Shown in pieces: positions 9,074 to 17,413 of a DNA stretch of 57,603 nt. The notes below the pieces were generated by a model. The model was not told the DNA's origin, searched no databases, and saw only the letters and a list, made by a program, of their open reading frames with translations. Numbering within the stretch: position 1 is the stretch's first letter; each line of letters begins with the position of its first letter. The position numbers were made by a program, and so were the translations under genes. Origin of the DNA: an uncultured Pelagibacteraceae bacterium (GTDB lineage Bacteria; Pseudomonadota; Alphaproteobacteria; Pelagibacterales; Pelagibacteraceae); NCBI GenBank assembly GCA_902581775.1, contig CACHPJ010000007.1, forward strand, positions 1 to 57,603. Direction: 5' to 3'.

Positions 9074-9508
9074 TTATCTTTTAGAAAATTGAAAGCTTCG
9101 TCTAGCTTTTCTATGCCCGTATTTTTTTCTCTCAACCACACGAGAATCTCTGGTAGTAAGCTTTTCTTTTTTTAGACCCTTTTTCAAACTCTCATCTTGA
9201 GAAACTAAAGCTCTAGATAAACCATGTATAATTGCTCCTGCTTGACCTGACAGTCCACCTCCTTTAACGGAACATTTAACATCATAAGAATTTAAAACTT
9301 TTGAAACCTCTAAAGGTCTTGTAACAATTATTTGGTGTACGGGTCGTTTAAAGTATTTATTCATCTCAATACCATTAACGTAAATTTTACCTGATCCTTT
9401 TTTTACCCAAACTTTTGCAATAGATCTTTTTCTTCTTCCAGTAGCATATTTGCTTTCTTTAAAATCTAACTTTATTTTTTTTGGTATATTTTGATCAAGA
9501 TTGCTCAT
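9074..9508 (-). CDS. rpsI: 30S ribosomal protein S9
   Basis: A 144-residue uS9 protein. The core shows YATGRRKRSIAKVWVKKG, then YVNG, GGGLSGQAGAIIHG and the conserved basic tail ending KARRSFQFSKR, which reaches the ribosomal P-site. The N-terminal extension of about 20 residues is typical of alphaproteobacterial S9. The start ATG shares a base with the rplM stop. The rplM-rpsI pair is the universal bacterial arrangement. Confidence 0.97.
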   Translation of the reverse strand: MSNLDQNIPKKIKLDFKESKYATGRRKRSIAKVWVKKGSGKIYVNGIEMNKYFKRPVHQIIVTRPLEVSKVLNSYDVKCSVKGGGLSGQAGAIIHGLSRALVSQDESLKKGLKKEKLTTRDSRVVERKKYGHRKARRSFQFSKR

Positions 9509-9969
9509 TATAAAGATATTGTATTTTTTTTATTCATTGTTTTAAAATTAAGTTCCTCAATTTTTTGCGACTCGTGAGGGTGTTTGTCTCCCTGATATAT
9601 TTTTAACTTTGTTAATTGTTTTTTTGCAAGAGGACCACCGGGTAGCATTCTTTTTACTGCGAGCCTTAAAATTTCGCTAACTTTGTTTTTTGACGTAAAA
9701 GTAGCTGGAGTTGAACTTTTGATTCCACCAGGGTGTCCAGTGTGCTTATAATAAATTTTTTGATTAAATTTTTTTCCAGTAAATTTAATTTTTTCAATAT
9801 TTGTAACAATGATAAAGTCACCGTTATCAATGTGAGTGTTAAAAGAAGGCTTATTTTTTCCTCTTAAAATTTTTGAAATATATGCCGCCAATCTTCCAAC
9901 CACAAGGTTTTCAGCATTTATTAAATACCAATTTTTTTTTGTTTCACTTTTTTTTATAAAGGGTGTCAT
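9508..9969 (-). CDS. rplM: 50S ribosomal protein L13
   Basis: A 153-residue uL13 protein. Visible signatures include NLVVGRLAAYISKILRGK, the YYKHTGHPGG segment and RMLPGGPLAKKQLTKLKIY, followed by HPHESQ. An early large-subunit assembly protein, it is first in the rplM-rpsI pair. The 76-nt gap upstream to ctaA contains TTGACT hexamers on the minus strand that could be a -35 element, but I could not find a convincing -10, so no promoter is called. Confidence 0.97.
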   Translation of the reverse strand: MTPFIKKSETKKNWYLINAENLVVGRLAAYISKILRGKNKPSFNTHIDNGDFIIVTNIEKIKFTGKKFNQKIYYKHTGHPGGIKSSTPATFTSKNKVSEILRLAVKRMLPGGPLAKKQLTKLKIYQGDKHPHESQKIEELNFKTMNKKNTISL

Positions 9970-10045
9970 AAATAAAATAATGCGTTAAGTACTAATAAAC
10001 TTAGTCAAAGTCAAACAAATTGTACTAAAAAAGCACTCTTAATTA

Positions 10046-11083
10046 CTATATGGTGTTCTTTTGAATTAAAAAATAAAGATTAATTGAAAGCAAAGTCAAA
10101 AAAATACTAGAGATTTGATGAAGAAGAGCAACATAGATATTTAGATTAGATAATAGAGTAAAAACCCCCAGAAAAATTTGTAATAAAATAAAAAAGAAAG
10201 TAAGTATATATATGTTATACCATTTTTTTTCCTTATAAATAAAAAATATTTTATATCCAATGTATATAAATAAAAAAAATATAATATATCCTAAATTTCT
10301 ATGTAGAAATTGAACGTAACTATTGTTGCTAAAATCAAAAAAGTTAAAATTTTTAAAATTTATATCATCAGGTAACATTTCTCCGTTATATGTTGGCCAG
10401 GATTGATAGATTTTTCCTGCATCTAATCCAGAAACCCAGGCACCAATAATAATTTGTAATGATAATAATAAAAAAAATATTTTGTAAGACAAAAAATATT
10501 TATAATTTGAAAAAAAATATTTTATTGTAACGTGTTTTAAATTTAAATATGTCCAAATTAATAAAAAAAAAATCAGGAATGCTGTAAATAGATGTAATGA
10601 TAATCTATAGTGACTTACAGTCACAGAATTATCTAACCCACTTAAAACCATATACCAGCCAATAATACCTTGAAATAATATTAAGAAAAAAATTATTAAA
10701 AGTTGTAAGAATAAATATTTTGAAAGAATCTTTTTATAGATAAAATAAATAAACGGTATTATAAATGTTAAACCAATAATTCTTCCTAATAATCTATGAA
10801 TATATTCCCAAAAAAAAATATATTTAAATTCCTGAAGACTCATACTGGGAAATAAATATTTAAATTGGTCTGTTTTTTTATATAAATTAAAGTATTCTTG
10901 CCATTCACTTGTATTCAAAGGTGGAAAGACACCTTTAAATAATTCCCATTGAGTTATTGATAGGCCTGAGTCTGTTAATCTTGTAAACCCGCCGATTGTT
11001 ATTATTGATGCCACAAGGAATATCATCAATATAATCCATGTAGTTACAGCTTTATGATATTGATTTTTCAATATTAATAGCAT
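10046..11083 (-). CDS. ctaA: Heme A synthase (CtaA/COX15 family)
   Basis: A 345-residue integral membrane protein with about eight transmembrane segments that oxidises heme O to heme A for cytochrome aa3 oxidase. Heme-ligand and conserved His residues occur in the paired helices: EYIHRLLGRIIGL and SHYRLSLHLF in the first half, FLHRNLGYIIFF and LLHQISSIF in the second. GGFTRLTDSGLSITQW near the N-terminus is a strong family signature. It is divergent from the chorismate mutase gene across 53 nt. There is no Cys pair in the periplasmic loop, as expected for the alphaproteobacterial/mitochondrial type. Confidence 0.95.
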   Translation of the reverse strand: MLLILKNQYHKAVTTWIILMIFLVASIITIGGFTRLTDSGLSITQWELFKGVFPPLNTSEWQEYFNLYKKTDQFKYLFPSMSLQEFKYIFFWEYIHRLLGRIIGLTFIIPFIYFIYKKILSKYLFLQLLIIFFLILFQGIIGWYMVLSGLDNSVTVSHYRLSLHLFTAFLIFFLLIWTYLNLKHVTIKYFFSNYKYFLSYKIFFLLLSLQIIIGAWVSGLDAGKIYQSWPTYNGEMLPDDINFKNFNFFDFSNNSYVQFLHRNLGYIIFFLFIYIGYKIFFIYKEKKWYNIYILTFFFILLQIFLGVFTLLSNLNIYVALLHQISSIFLTLLSINLYFLIQKNTI

Positions 11084-11136
11084 TAATTAAATATATAATT
11101 ATTTTAATACAAAAATATATTATAATTGTCGCTATT

Positions 11137-11418
11137 ATGAATTCTAATATTAAACAAATCAGAATCAAGCTAGATCAATTAGATAATAGTTTGCTTAAAC
11201 TTATAAAAAAAAGGACAAAATTAGTAGATAGTATATTAAAGAATAAAAAATTTAAAAATCAAATAATTGATCAAAAAAGAATCAAGCTTATCCTTAATAA
11301 TATAAAAATAAAATCACAAAAACAGAATATAGATATTATTGTTACGAGGAAGATTTGGTCTTCGATGATAAGAGCTTATATTGATTATGAGTTTAGAAAC
11401 TTCAAAAAAAGAAAATAA
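11137..11418 (+). CDS. AroQ-class chorismate mutase domain protein
   Basis: A 93-residue all-helical protein with the AroQ pattern: N-terminal IRIKLDQLDNSLLKLIKKR (Arg, two Asp, Lys/Arg), a Lys in the middle helix and a third helix ending with WSSMIRAYIDYE. This family converts chorismate to prephenate for Phe/Tyr synthesis. It stands alone, divergent from ctaA, and its stop abuts the rpmG stop. A TATAAT hexamer at 11121-11126 lies only 10 bases before the ATG, suggesting a very short or absent leader; no good -35 was found. Several active-site positions are divergent, so activity is likely but not proven. Confidence 0.75.
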   Translation: MNSNIKQIRIKLDQLDNSLLKLIKKRTKLVDSILKNKKFKNQIIDQKRIKLILNNIKIKSQKQNIDIIVTRKIWSSMIRAYIDYEFRNFKKRK

Positions 11419-11610
11419 TTATTTACTGTGTGGAGGTAGTTTTTTCTCAACAAAAATTTCATGCTTTTTTGTTGCTGGATTATACTTGTTCATTTTAAGT
11501 TTAACTTTAGCCTTTTCACCCTTGGTTGGTTTCTTTACGTAATAAAAAAATGGGCTATCGGGTTTGTTTTCTGGAACCATTCTTACTTTTAAATGTGTTT
11601 TTTTAGCCAT
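11419..11610 (-). CDS. rpmG: 50S ribosomal protein L33
   Basis: A 63-residue bL33 protein. It begins MAKKTHLKVRMV and has the FFYYVKKP segment and the KYNPATKKHEIFVEKKLP tail. The zinc-binding Cys residues of the Cys-type L33 are absent, so this is a zinc-independent form. It overlaps the end of the MerR-like gene by 8 nt and is last of the plsX-ihfA-merR run, converging on the chorismate mutase gene. Confidence 0.93.
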   Translation of the reverse strand: MAKKTHLKVRMVPENKPDSPFFYYVKKPTKGEKAKVKLKMNKYNPATKKHEIFVEKKLPPHSK

Positions 11611-11983
11611 TTTTTTTTTTAATTTTTTTAATTCTTTTTAAAATATTTCTTGTTTTTGTTTTAAATTTTATTTTTAAATATTCTGTTGTTATATTAGATG
11701 TTTCGCTTTGGTCAAGTATATAATTCTTGTTTTTAAGGAGTTTTTTTGCTCCTTCAATAGTTAACTTTTGATCCTTTAAAAGGTAGATAATTAATTTTAA
11801 CATCTCTACGTCTTTTTGATTATAATATCTTCTGTTGTTTTGTATTAATCTTGGTTTAATTTCTTTAAACCTTTTTTCCCAAAACCTTATTACATGAGTT
11901 TTGGGTTTGCCGTAATCATCAATTAAACCCACTTTTTTAGCTAAAGCAGAGATATTAAAAAGTTTTTTAGATTCATTTACCAT
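11603..11983 (-). CDS. MerR-family transcriptional regulator
   Basis: A 126-residue protein with an N-terminal MerR winged helix: SALAKKVGL, then HVIRFWEKRF, RRYYNQKDVEMLKLIIYLL and LTIEGAKKLL, ending near residue 85. The remaining Lys-rich tail is short, with no recognisable effector domain. A MerR-type gene directly after ihfA is common in alphaproteobacteria, but its target is not known to me. Its start lies one base after the ihfA stop, so the two are probably co-translated. Confidence 0.87.
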   Translation of the reverse strand: MVNESKKLFNISALAKKVGLIDDYGKPKTHVIRFWEKRFKEIKPRLIQNNRRYYNQKDVEMLKLIIYLLKDQKLTIEGAKKLLKNKNYILDQSETSNITTEYLKIKFKTKTRNILKRIKKIKKKNG

Positions 11984-12286
11984 TTAATCTTTGTTGAGTT
12001 TATTATTTAAAGACTTAGAGGTTTTAAAAACAATTACGTTTCTCTTGCTAATTACAAATTTTTCTTTTGACTTTGGGTTTCTGCCAATTCTCTCTTTTTT
12101 ATTAAGAATTCTAAAAGTTCCAAAATTTTTAATTTTTAATATTTTGTCAGTTTTTACTATATTAGTTAGATGAAATAATAGACTGTTGATTAATTTTTCG
12201 CTAAAACTTTTCGTTAAACCAAACTGGCGATTTATATTTTCTGCTAATATTTCTTTGGTTAAATTTTTTTTTTCTTTATTTCTCAT
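11984..12286 (-). CDS. ihfA: Integration host factor alpha subunit (HU/IHF family)
   Basis: A 100-residue DNA-bending protein. The dimer core begins NLTKEILAENINRQFGLTK and the beta-arm contains the IGRNPKSKEKF segment with the intercalating Pro (GRNP at 68-71). Its position between plsX and a MerR gene is that of alphaproteobacterial ihfA and supports alpha over beta or HU. It overlaps the plsX end by 11 nt. Confidence 0.9.
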   Translation of the reverse strand: MRNKEKKNLTKEILAENINRQFGLTKSFSEKLINSLLFHLTNIVKTDKILKIKNFGTFRILNKKERIGRNPKSKEKFVISKRNVIVFKTSKSLNNKLNKD

Positions 12287-13310
12287 TTAAATGGCTTAGA
12301 TTTTCTTGAATTCTATTCATCAAATTTCCTTTGACTATCTTGTAACATAAGTCTATTGAATGATAAAATCCTATGGCATCTGTGCCTCCATGACTTTTAA
12401 CAACAGGACCCTTCAAGCCCAAAAATATAGCACCATTAAATTTTCTTGGGTCAAGCTTGTTCTTAAATTTTTTTAAAGCAAAATATGAAAATAAAAGTGA
12501 TATTCTTGAAAAAATATTTTCTAATAACGACTCTTTTAATGAGTCCGTAATAAATTTAGCGGTTCCCTCTGCTGTTTTTAAAGCTATATTTCCAGTAAAT
12601 CCATCACTTACTATTACATTCGTATCGCCTTCAAGAATTTTATTACCTTCTATGTATCCATTAAAATCAAAATCACCAATCTTACTGATTTCTTTTAATT
12701 TGGAATATGCTTTTTTTATAGAATCTGTTCCTTTAATCTCTTCAGATCCTATATTTAATAATGATACCTTTGGTTTTTCTTTTGGAAAAATTGATTTATA
12801 TAAAGCCGAACCTAATTCTGAAAAATCAACTAAATTATTTTCATCGCATTCTATGTTTGCTCCTAAATCTAATACTACTATAGATCCTTTTTTGCTAGGC
12901 CACAAAGCTGCTAAAGCAGGTTTGCTGACCTTCTCAATGGTTTTAAGAAGCATTCTAGAAATTACTAGCAGAACGCCAGTGTTCCCTGCCGATAATGTTA
13001 TATCTGCATTATTAATTAATTGAGAATTAATTGAATTCCACATACTTGTATTCTTAGAATTTTTTATAGCTGTTAATGGGGTTTCTTCATCAGAGACAAT
13101 ATTTTCACAATTAAAAATTTTAATATTTTTATCGTTTATTTTAAATTTATTCAAATAAACTCTAATATCTTTTTCTTTTCCAAATAAATTAAAATGGATA
13201 TTTTCTACTTTTTTATTTTTTCTTAAAAAAATGCTTAGACCTTCAATATTTTTAGAGGGTGAGTTGTCACCACCCATTGCATCTATAGCAATTGTAATTT
13301 TATCTGTCAT
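12276..13310 (-). CDS. plsX: Phosphate acyltransferase PlsX
   Basis: A 344-residue peripheral membrane enzyme that makes acyl-phosphate from acyl-ACP, feeding PlsY (encoded at 48.4 kb here). Signatures are TIAIDAMGGDNSP at the N-terminus, SAGNTGVLL, LDLGANIECD, NIGSEEIKG, VSDGFTGNIALKTAEG and KSHGGTDAIGFYHSI. It lies 10 nt after rpmF and runs into ihfA. The fabH gene that usually sits between plsX and ihfA in related bacteria is absent here. Confidence 0.96.
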   Translation of the reverse strand: MTDKITIAIDAMGGDNSPSKNIEGLSIFLRKNKKVENIHFNLFGKEKDIRVYLNKFKINDKNIKIFNCENIVSDEETPLTAIKNSKNTSMWNSINSQLINNADITLSAGNTGVLLVISRMLLKTIEKVSKPALAALWPSKKGSIVVLDLGANIECDENNLVDFSELGSALYKSIFPKEKPKVSLLNIGSEEIKGTDSIKKAYSKLKEISKIGDFDFNGYIEGNKILEGDTNVIVSDGFTGNIALKTAEGTAKFITDSLKESLLENIFSRISLLFSYFALKKFKNKLDPRKFNGAIFLGLKGPVVKSHGGTDAIGFYHSIDLCYKIVKGNLMNRIQENLSHLNEK

Positions 13311-13320
13311 TGAAATTTTG

Positions 13321-13494
13321 TTAAATATCTAAAACTTTTTTACCCTTGTAAAAACCTGATTTTAAATCAACATGATGGGAAAGTCTGTACTCACCACTTT
13401 TTTTATCTTCAATCACATTAGAATTTTTAATTTTATGATGTGATCGTCTTTGATCTCTTCTAGATTTAGATGTTTTTCGCTTAGGAACTGCCAT
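13321..13494 (-). CDS. rpmF: 50S ribosomal protein L32
   Basis: A 57-residue protein read from the ATG at 13492-13494 to the TAA at 13321-13323. It begins [20 protein letters not shown], the canonical bL32 N-terminus, and has the [11 protein letters not shown] segment with the ending YKGKKVLDI. No zinc Cys pairs are present. It sits between the bc1 chaperone gene and plsX; rpmF-plsX is a classical bacterial pair. Confidence 0.95.
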   Translation of the reverse strand: MAVPKRKTSKSRRDQRRSHHKIKNSNVIEDKKSGEYRLSHHVDLKSGFYKGKKVLDI

Positions 13495-13498
13495 ATAA

Positions 13499-13999
13499 TT
13501 AATATTTAAAATTTATCCTTCCTTCTACCACACTTTTAGGATCTAGTTCAAAACAAAAATGATAAAAACTATTAAAATACTCGCATAAAATTGAGTTAAT
13601 ATTTGCGTTTACTTCCTTATTATTAATCAAGTGTTTATTTATTATTTCATGATTTATTTTAAATTGTTTGTATTTGTCATCATTTAATTTTATCAAGATA
13701 TCATAGAATATTTTATTTAAATTCTTCATTTGTTTGTTTACTGAAATATCGCCATATCCAAGTTCTCTTAAATTATACTCTATATTGAGAAAAATATTGT
13801 CGTATATTTCTTGCGGAAAGTTTTTTTTTATATTTATCTTATAATGTTTAAGAATTATGGCAAAATGAAAAAAAATTAACACTACTCTTGTTTCAAATTT
13901 ATCACTTAATTTGATATTTTTGTAAAAAAAAATATTACGTGATAATTTTACTAAACTGTTATAAAGTTTATCATTATGTCTTTTATAAAAAGAAAACAT
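13499..13999 (-). CDS. Ubiquinol-cytochrome c chaperone family protein (CBP3-like)
   Basis: A 166-residue protein resembling the C-terminal domain of CBP3/UQCC1, which helps assemble cytochrome b of complex III. Family-like features are [15 protein letters not shown] at the start, a [16 protein letters not shown] helix and the [19 protein letters not shown] motif, the most conserved part. It lies in the usual alphaproteobacterial position beside bamE and upstream of rpmF-plsX. The start at 13999 makes its first 24 nt overlap the first 24 nt of the divergent bamE gene; no other ATG is available, although a non-ATG start inside is possible. Confidence 0.8.
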   Translation of the reverse strand: MFSFYKRHNDKLYNSLVKLSRNIFFYKNIKLSDKFETRVVLIFFHFAIILKHYKINIKKNFPQEIYDNIFLNIEYNLRELGYGDISVNKQMKNLNKIFYDILIKLNDDKYKQFKINHEIINKHLINNKEVNANINSILCEYFNSFYHFCFELDPKSVVEGRINFKY

Positions 14000-14449
14000 T
14001 TTAAAATAGTTAAATTTATTACCCTTATTCTTATATTATGCAGCTGTGCCATGGAACCTGCTAAAAATACTCATGGGATAAATTTTTTAAATAATAGAGC
14101 AGATTCATTAACTGTCAATAAAACTAATAAAAATGATGTGATAAAAAGAATAGGAAACCCTCATACAATTTCAATAAATGACGAAAATATATGGATTTAT
14201 TTTGAACGAAAAATGGAAAAAGGTAAATATTATAAAATGGGACAGAATGTAATTAAACAAAATAATATCTTAGAATTAAAATTTAATAAATACGGTATTT
14301 TAGTAAACAAAAAAACTTATGTAAAAAAAGATATGAATAAAGTTTCATTTTCTAAAGACGAGACTGAAAACACTGTGAAAAAGAAAAGTTTTGTAGAGAA
14401 GTTCCTGTCAAGTGTTAGACAGAAAATGTACGGAAAAACAAAATTTTAG
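13976..14449 (+). CDS. bamE: Outer membrane protein assembly factor BamE (SmpA/OmlA lipoprotein)
   Basis: A 157-residue lipoprotein of the Bam complex that inserts beta-barrel proteins in the outer membrane. The signal peptide ends in the lipobox LCSC (C24). The BamE fold is recognisable from [19 protein letters not shown], then an IWIYFERK strand and [12 protein letters not shown]. The Lys-rich C-terminal extension (about 115-157) is of unknown role. Its start codon lies inside the divergent chaperone gene, so its promoter must lie inside that gene. It converges on hppA with a 4-nt overlap of the ends. Confidence 0.88.
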   Translation: MSFIKRKHFKIVKFITLILILCSCAMEPAKNTHGINFLNNRADSLTVNKTNKNDVIKRIGNPHTISINDENIWIYFERKMEKGKYYKMGQNVIKQNNILELKFNKYGILVNKKTYVKKDMNKVSFSKDETENTVKKKSFVEKFLSSVRQKMYGKTKF

Positions 14450-16548
14450 TGCGCAATTACAGCTAAAAGTAAAAGAGCTACAATATTTGTAATTTTTATC
14501 ATTGGATTAACAGCTGGTCCTGCAGTATCTTTATAAGGATCTCCAACAGTATCACCTGTTACGGCAGCTTTGTGGGCTTCAGATCCCTTACCACCAAAGT
14601 TTCCATCTTCAATATATTTTTTTGCATTGTCCCAGGCTCCACCTCCTGCTGTCATTGAAATAGCAACAAATAATCCTGTAACTATTACTCCTAAAAGCAT
14701 GGCTCCTAAAGATGATAATGCCGCTGACTGACCAGCAATATAAAAAATTATTGTATATAAAATAATTGGAGAGAGTACTGGTAAAAGAGAGGGAATAACC
14801 ATTTCTTTAATCGCTGCTTTAGTTAAAAGATCTACTAGTTTACCGTAATCCGGCTTTCTTTTTCCTTTCATTATACCTGGTATTTTCTTAAATTGTCTTC
14901 TAACTTCGACTACGACTGCACCACCTGCTCTACCTACTGCTTGCATTCCCATTGATCCAAATAAATAAGGTAATAATCCTCCAATTAATAATCCAATTAC
15001 TACAAAAGGATTTGATAAATCAAAATTTACTACAGTGCCATAAAGTGATGAAGTAGAGTCTCCTGAATAGAATTTAATATCTTCAGTATAAGCGGCAAAA
15101 AGTACTAAAGCACCTAAACCCGCAGATCCTATTGCATAACCTTTAGTAACTGCTTTTGTAGTGTTACCCACCGCATCCAAAGCATCTGTGGTTTTTCTTA
15201 CATTCTTCGGTAATTTAGACATTTCAGCTATACCGCCTGCGTTGTCAGTTACAGGTCCGTAAGCATCAAGAGCAACTACCATTCCAGTAAGAGCAAGCAT
15301 AGAAGTTACTGCTATAGCTATTCCATACAGGCCAGCTAAATTATTTGTAAAAAGAATTCCTATAACAATTATAAGTGCAGGTATAGCAGTGGCTTCCATA
15401 GAAATAGCTAATCCCTGAATTACATTTGTTCCGTGGCCTGTTGTAGAAGAATTGGCAACACTTTTGACTGGTCTGAAATTTGTTCCAGTGTAATATTCAG
15501 TAACCCATATTATTAATCCTGTAATTACCAAACCTGCAATTGCGCAAACATATAAATCAAATCCTGTAAAATTAATACTATTTGCATTATAATTGTTGTC
15601 TAAACCTATTGATGACTCTGTTACAGGATATAAAATTAGTATTGAAAGTATTGCTGTGGCTATAAACCCTTTGTATAACGCACCCATAATATTCTTACTT
15701 TTCCCCAATCTTACAAACCAGGTTCCAATTATAGATGTAATTATACATGAACCCCCAATAGCTAACGGGTAAATCATCATATTCGCGTCATTAGTAAAAA
15801 AAATTGAAGACAAAACCATTGTGGCAACAATCGTTACCGCGTAAGTTTCAAATAAGTCCGCAGCCATACCGGCACAATCCCCTACGTTGTCACCAACATT
15901 ATCTGCAATAACAGCAGGATTTCTTGGATCATCTTCCGGAATTCCCGCTTCTACCTTTCCAACTAAATCTGCACCAACGTCTGCTCCTTTAGTAAAAATT
16001 CCCCCACCTAATCTTGCGAAAATAGAAATTAATGACGCTCCAAAACCAAGAGCCACTAGAGCATTAATTACATCCCTGTCATTTACATTGAGGTTTATTA
16101 AAATTACATAGTAAATACTAATTGCTAATAAGGCTAAACCAGCTACCAACAAACCAGTAATTGCTCCAGATTTAAAAGCAATTGATAATCCTTGTTGTAA
16201 ACTTTTTCTAGAGGCTTCAGCCGTTCTTACATTGGCTTCAACTGATATAAGCATCCCTATATACCCAGCCAAACCAGATAAAGTTGCACCTATCAAATAT
16301 CCAAGACCAACAAGTAAATTAAAAAAATAACTTACGATTATTAATACAACCACTCCTACGACTGCAATTGTTTTATATTGGCGATTTAAATAAGCTTTTG
16401 CTCCTATTTGAATAGCGCTAGCTATATCTCTCATTTTTTCATTTCCTGAGCTAGCCTTAAGGACTTGACCTGAGAGCAAGTAACTATAACCAACTGCTAA
16501 TATGCCAGTAAAAATTATTAGATATAATAGTTCTAAAGAAGAATTCAT
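14446..16548 (-). CDS. hppA: K+-independent H+-translocating membrane pyrophosphatase
   Basis: A 700-residue polytopic protein (about 16 helices) that couples pyrophosphate hydrolysis to proton pumping. The substrate site is intact: [18 protein letters not shown] and [11 protein letters not shown] in the first third, and [18 protein letters not shown] near the C-terminus. [19 protein letters not shown] has Lys at the position that marks K+-independent, proton-pumping enzymes. It has a leader of about 80 nt after nusB containing a small stem-loop, so it may be transcribed separately from the rib-nusB run. Confidence 0.97.
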   Translation of the reverse strand: MNSSLELLYLIIFTGILAVGYSYLLSGQVLKASSGNEKMRDIASAIQIGAKAYLNRQYKTIAVVGVVVLIIVSYFFNLLVGLGYLIGATLSGLAGYIGMLISVEANVRTAEASRKSLQQGLSIAFKSGAITGLLVAGLALLAISIYYVILINLNVNDRDVINALVALGFGASLISIFARLGGGIFTKGADVGADLVGKVEAGIPEDDPRNPAVIADNVGDNVGDCAGMAADLFETYAVTIVATMVLSSIFFTNDANMMIYPLAIGGSCIITSIIGTWFVRLGKSKNIMGALYKGFIATAILSILILYPVTESSIGLDNNYNANSINFTGFDLYVCAIAGLVITGLIIWVTEYYTGTNFRPVKSVANSSTTGHGTNVIQGLAISMEATAIPALIIVIGILFTNNLAGLYGIAIAVTSMLALTGMVVALDAYGPVTDNAGGIAEMSKLPKNVRKTTDALDAVGNTTKAVTKGYAIGSAGLGALVLFAAYTEDIKFYSGDSTSSLYGTVVNFDLSNPFVVIGLLIGGLLPYLFGSMGMQAVGRAGGAVVVEVRRQFKKIPGIMKGKRKPDYGKLVDLLTKAAIKEMVIPSLLPVLSPIILYTIIFYIAGQSAALSSLGAMLLGVIVTGLFVAISMTAGGGAWDNAKKYIEDGNFGGKGSEAHKAAVTGDTVGDPYKDTAGPAVNPMIKITNIVALLLLAVIAH

Positions 16549-16575
16549 TTTAAAGTGTGATAAATGCCAAATTAA

Positions 16576-16592
16576 AGCTTGAAAGGCAAGCT
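16576..16592 (-). terminator. Small stem-loop between nusB and hppA
   Basis: AGCTTG and CAAGCT form a 6-bp stem around a 5-nt loop. On the minus strand it is followed by TTTAATTT, an imperfect T tract. It could end the rib-nusB transcript or be part of the hppA leader. Weak evidence: short stem, interrupted T run. Confidence 0.3.
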
Positions 16593-16629
16593 AAAGTTTT
16601 ACTTATTAAATATATAAATGGCCCATTTT

Positions 16630-17028
16630 TTAATCTTTTTTTATAAATTTTGATATTTTATCAAGAATCGCATTCAAATATTTAATTTGCGAAGTTTCAA
16701 GAAAATATTCAGAAGTTTTTAAATATTCACTTATAATAACTTTTTTTGGATTATTGTGTTTAAATAAAAACTCAAAAATTGCGCAAAATAAGATAATCTT
16801 TAATATTTTATCTGTTCTTTGAAGATTAATATCTTCTTTCAGGTATTTGTCTATAGTTTCCTCTATCATTTCTTTTCGTTCAATGGTTCCTTCAACAACA
16901 TCTTTAATAAACTTTTTATACTGACCCTGTGAATAAATAATTTTTTCGTCGGGATTCATCATGTGCCCGTAAATCTTTTGAATTATTCTGACTCTAGGAG
17001 TTATTAATTTATTATTTTTCTGGGACAT
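16630..17028 (-). CDS. nusB: Transcription antitermination factor NusB
   Basis: A 132-residue all-helical RNA-binding protein that, with NusE, supports rRNA antitermination. The pattern RVRIIQKIYGHMM at the start, the middle helices with LKIILFCAIFEFL and VIISEYLKTSEYF, and KYLNAILDKISKF at the end match the family. It overlaps ribH by 17 nt; ribH-nusB is a widespread pair. The N-terminal Arg-rich RNA-binding patch is modest. Confidence 0.9.
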   Translation of the reverse strand: MSQKNNKLITPRVRIIQKIYGHMMNPDEKIIYSQGQYKKFIKDVVEGTIERKEMIEETIDKYLKEDINLQRTDKILKIILFCAIFEFLFKHNNPKKVIISEYLKTSEYFLETSQIKYLNAILDKISKFIKKD

Positions 17029-17413
17029 TATTTAAAACAGCAATGACCGCCTTAGCAGCTTCACTACCTTTACTAAATCTTTGTTTTGCTTGTGAAGCAT
17101 TAAAACATGTCAAAATAGCATTCCCAATTGGTTTTTTACTTATTATCGATAAATACATGATTGCATCAGTGATTGAACTTGTAATTAAATCAAAGTTTTT
17201 AGTTTTGCCCTTAATTATACAACCAATAGCGATAAAACCATCATATTTTTTAATATTTCTAGATATCGCAACGGGTATTTCGAACGATCCCGTAACTTTT
17301 AAAGTTTGTATGTTTATATCTTTATTTTTTAATAACTCTTTTTTGGTAGAAGCATAAACTTTGTTAGTTATTCCGGAACTATATGTTGAGAGAATTATAC
17401 AGATTTTTTTCAT
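17012..17413 (-). CDS. ribH: 6,7-dimethyl-8-ribityllumazine synthase
   Basis: A 133-residue enzyme joining the RibD-derived pyrimidine to the 4-carbon product of RibB in riboflavin synthesis. Conserved segments are VTGSFEIPVAI, FIAIGCIIKGKTKNFDLI (substrate loop) and GNAILTCFNASQAKQRF. Two substitutions are visible against the usual IRGET-H loop (K for R, N for H), probably lineage drift. The ribBX stop overlaps its start. Confidence 0.93.
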   Translation of the reverse strand: MKKICIILSTYSSGITNKVYASTKKELLKNKDINIQTLKVTGSFEIPVAISRNIKKYDGFIAIGCIIKGKTKNFDLITSSITDAIMYLSIISKKPIGNAILTCFNASQAKQRFSKGSEAAKAVIAVLNNVPEK

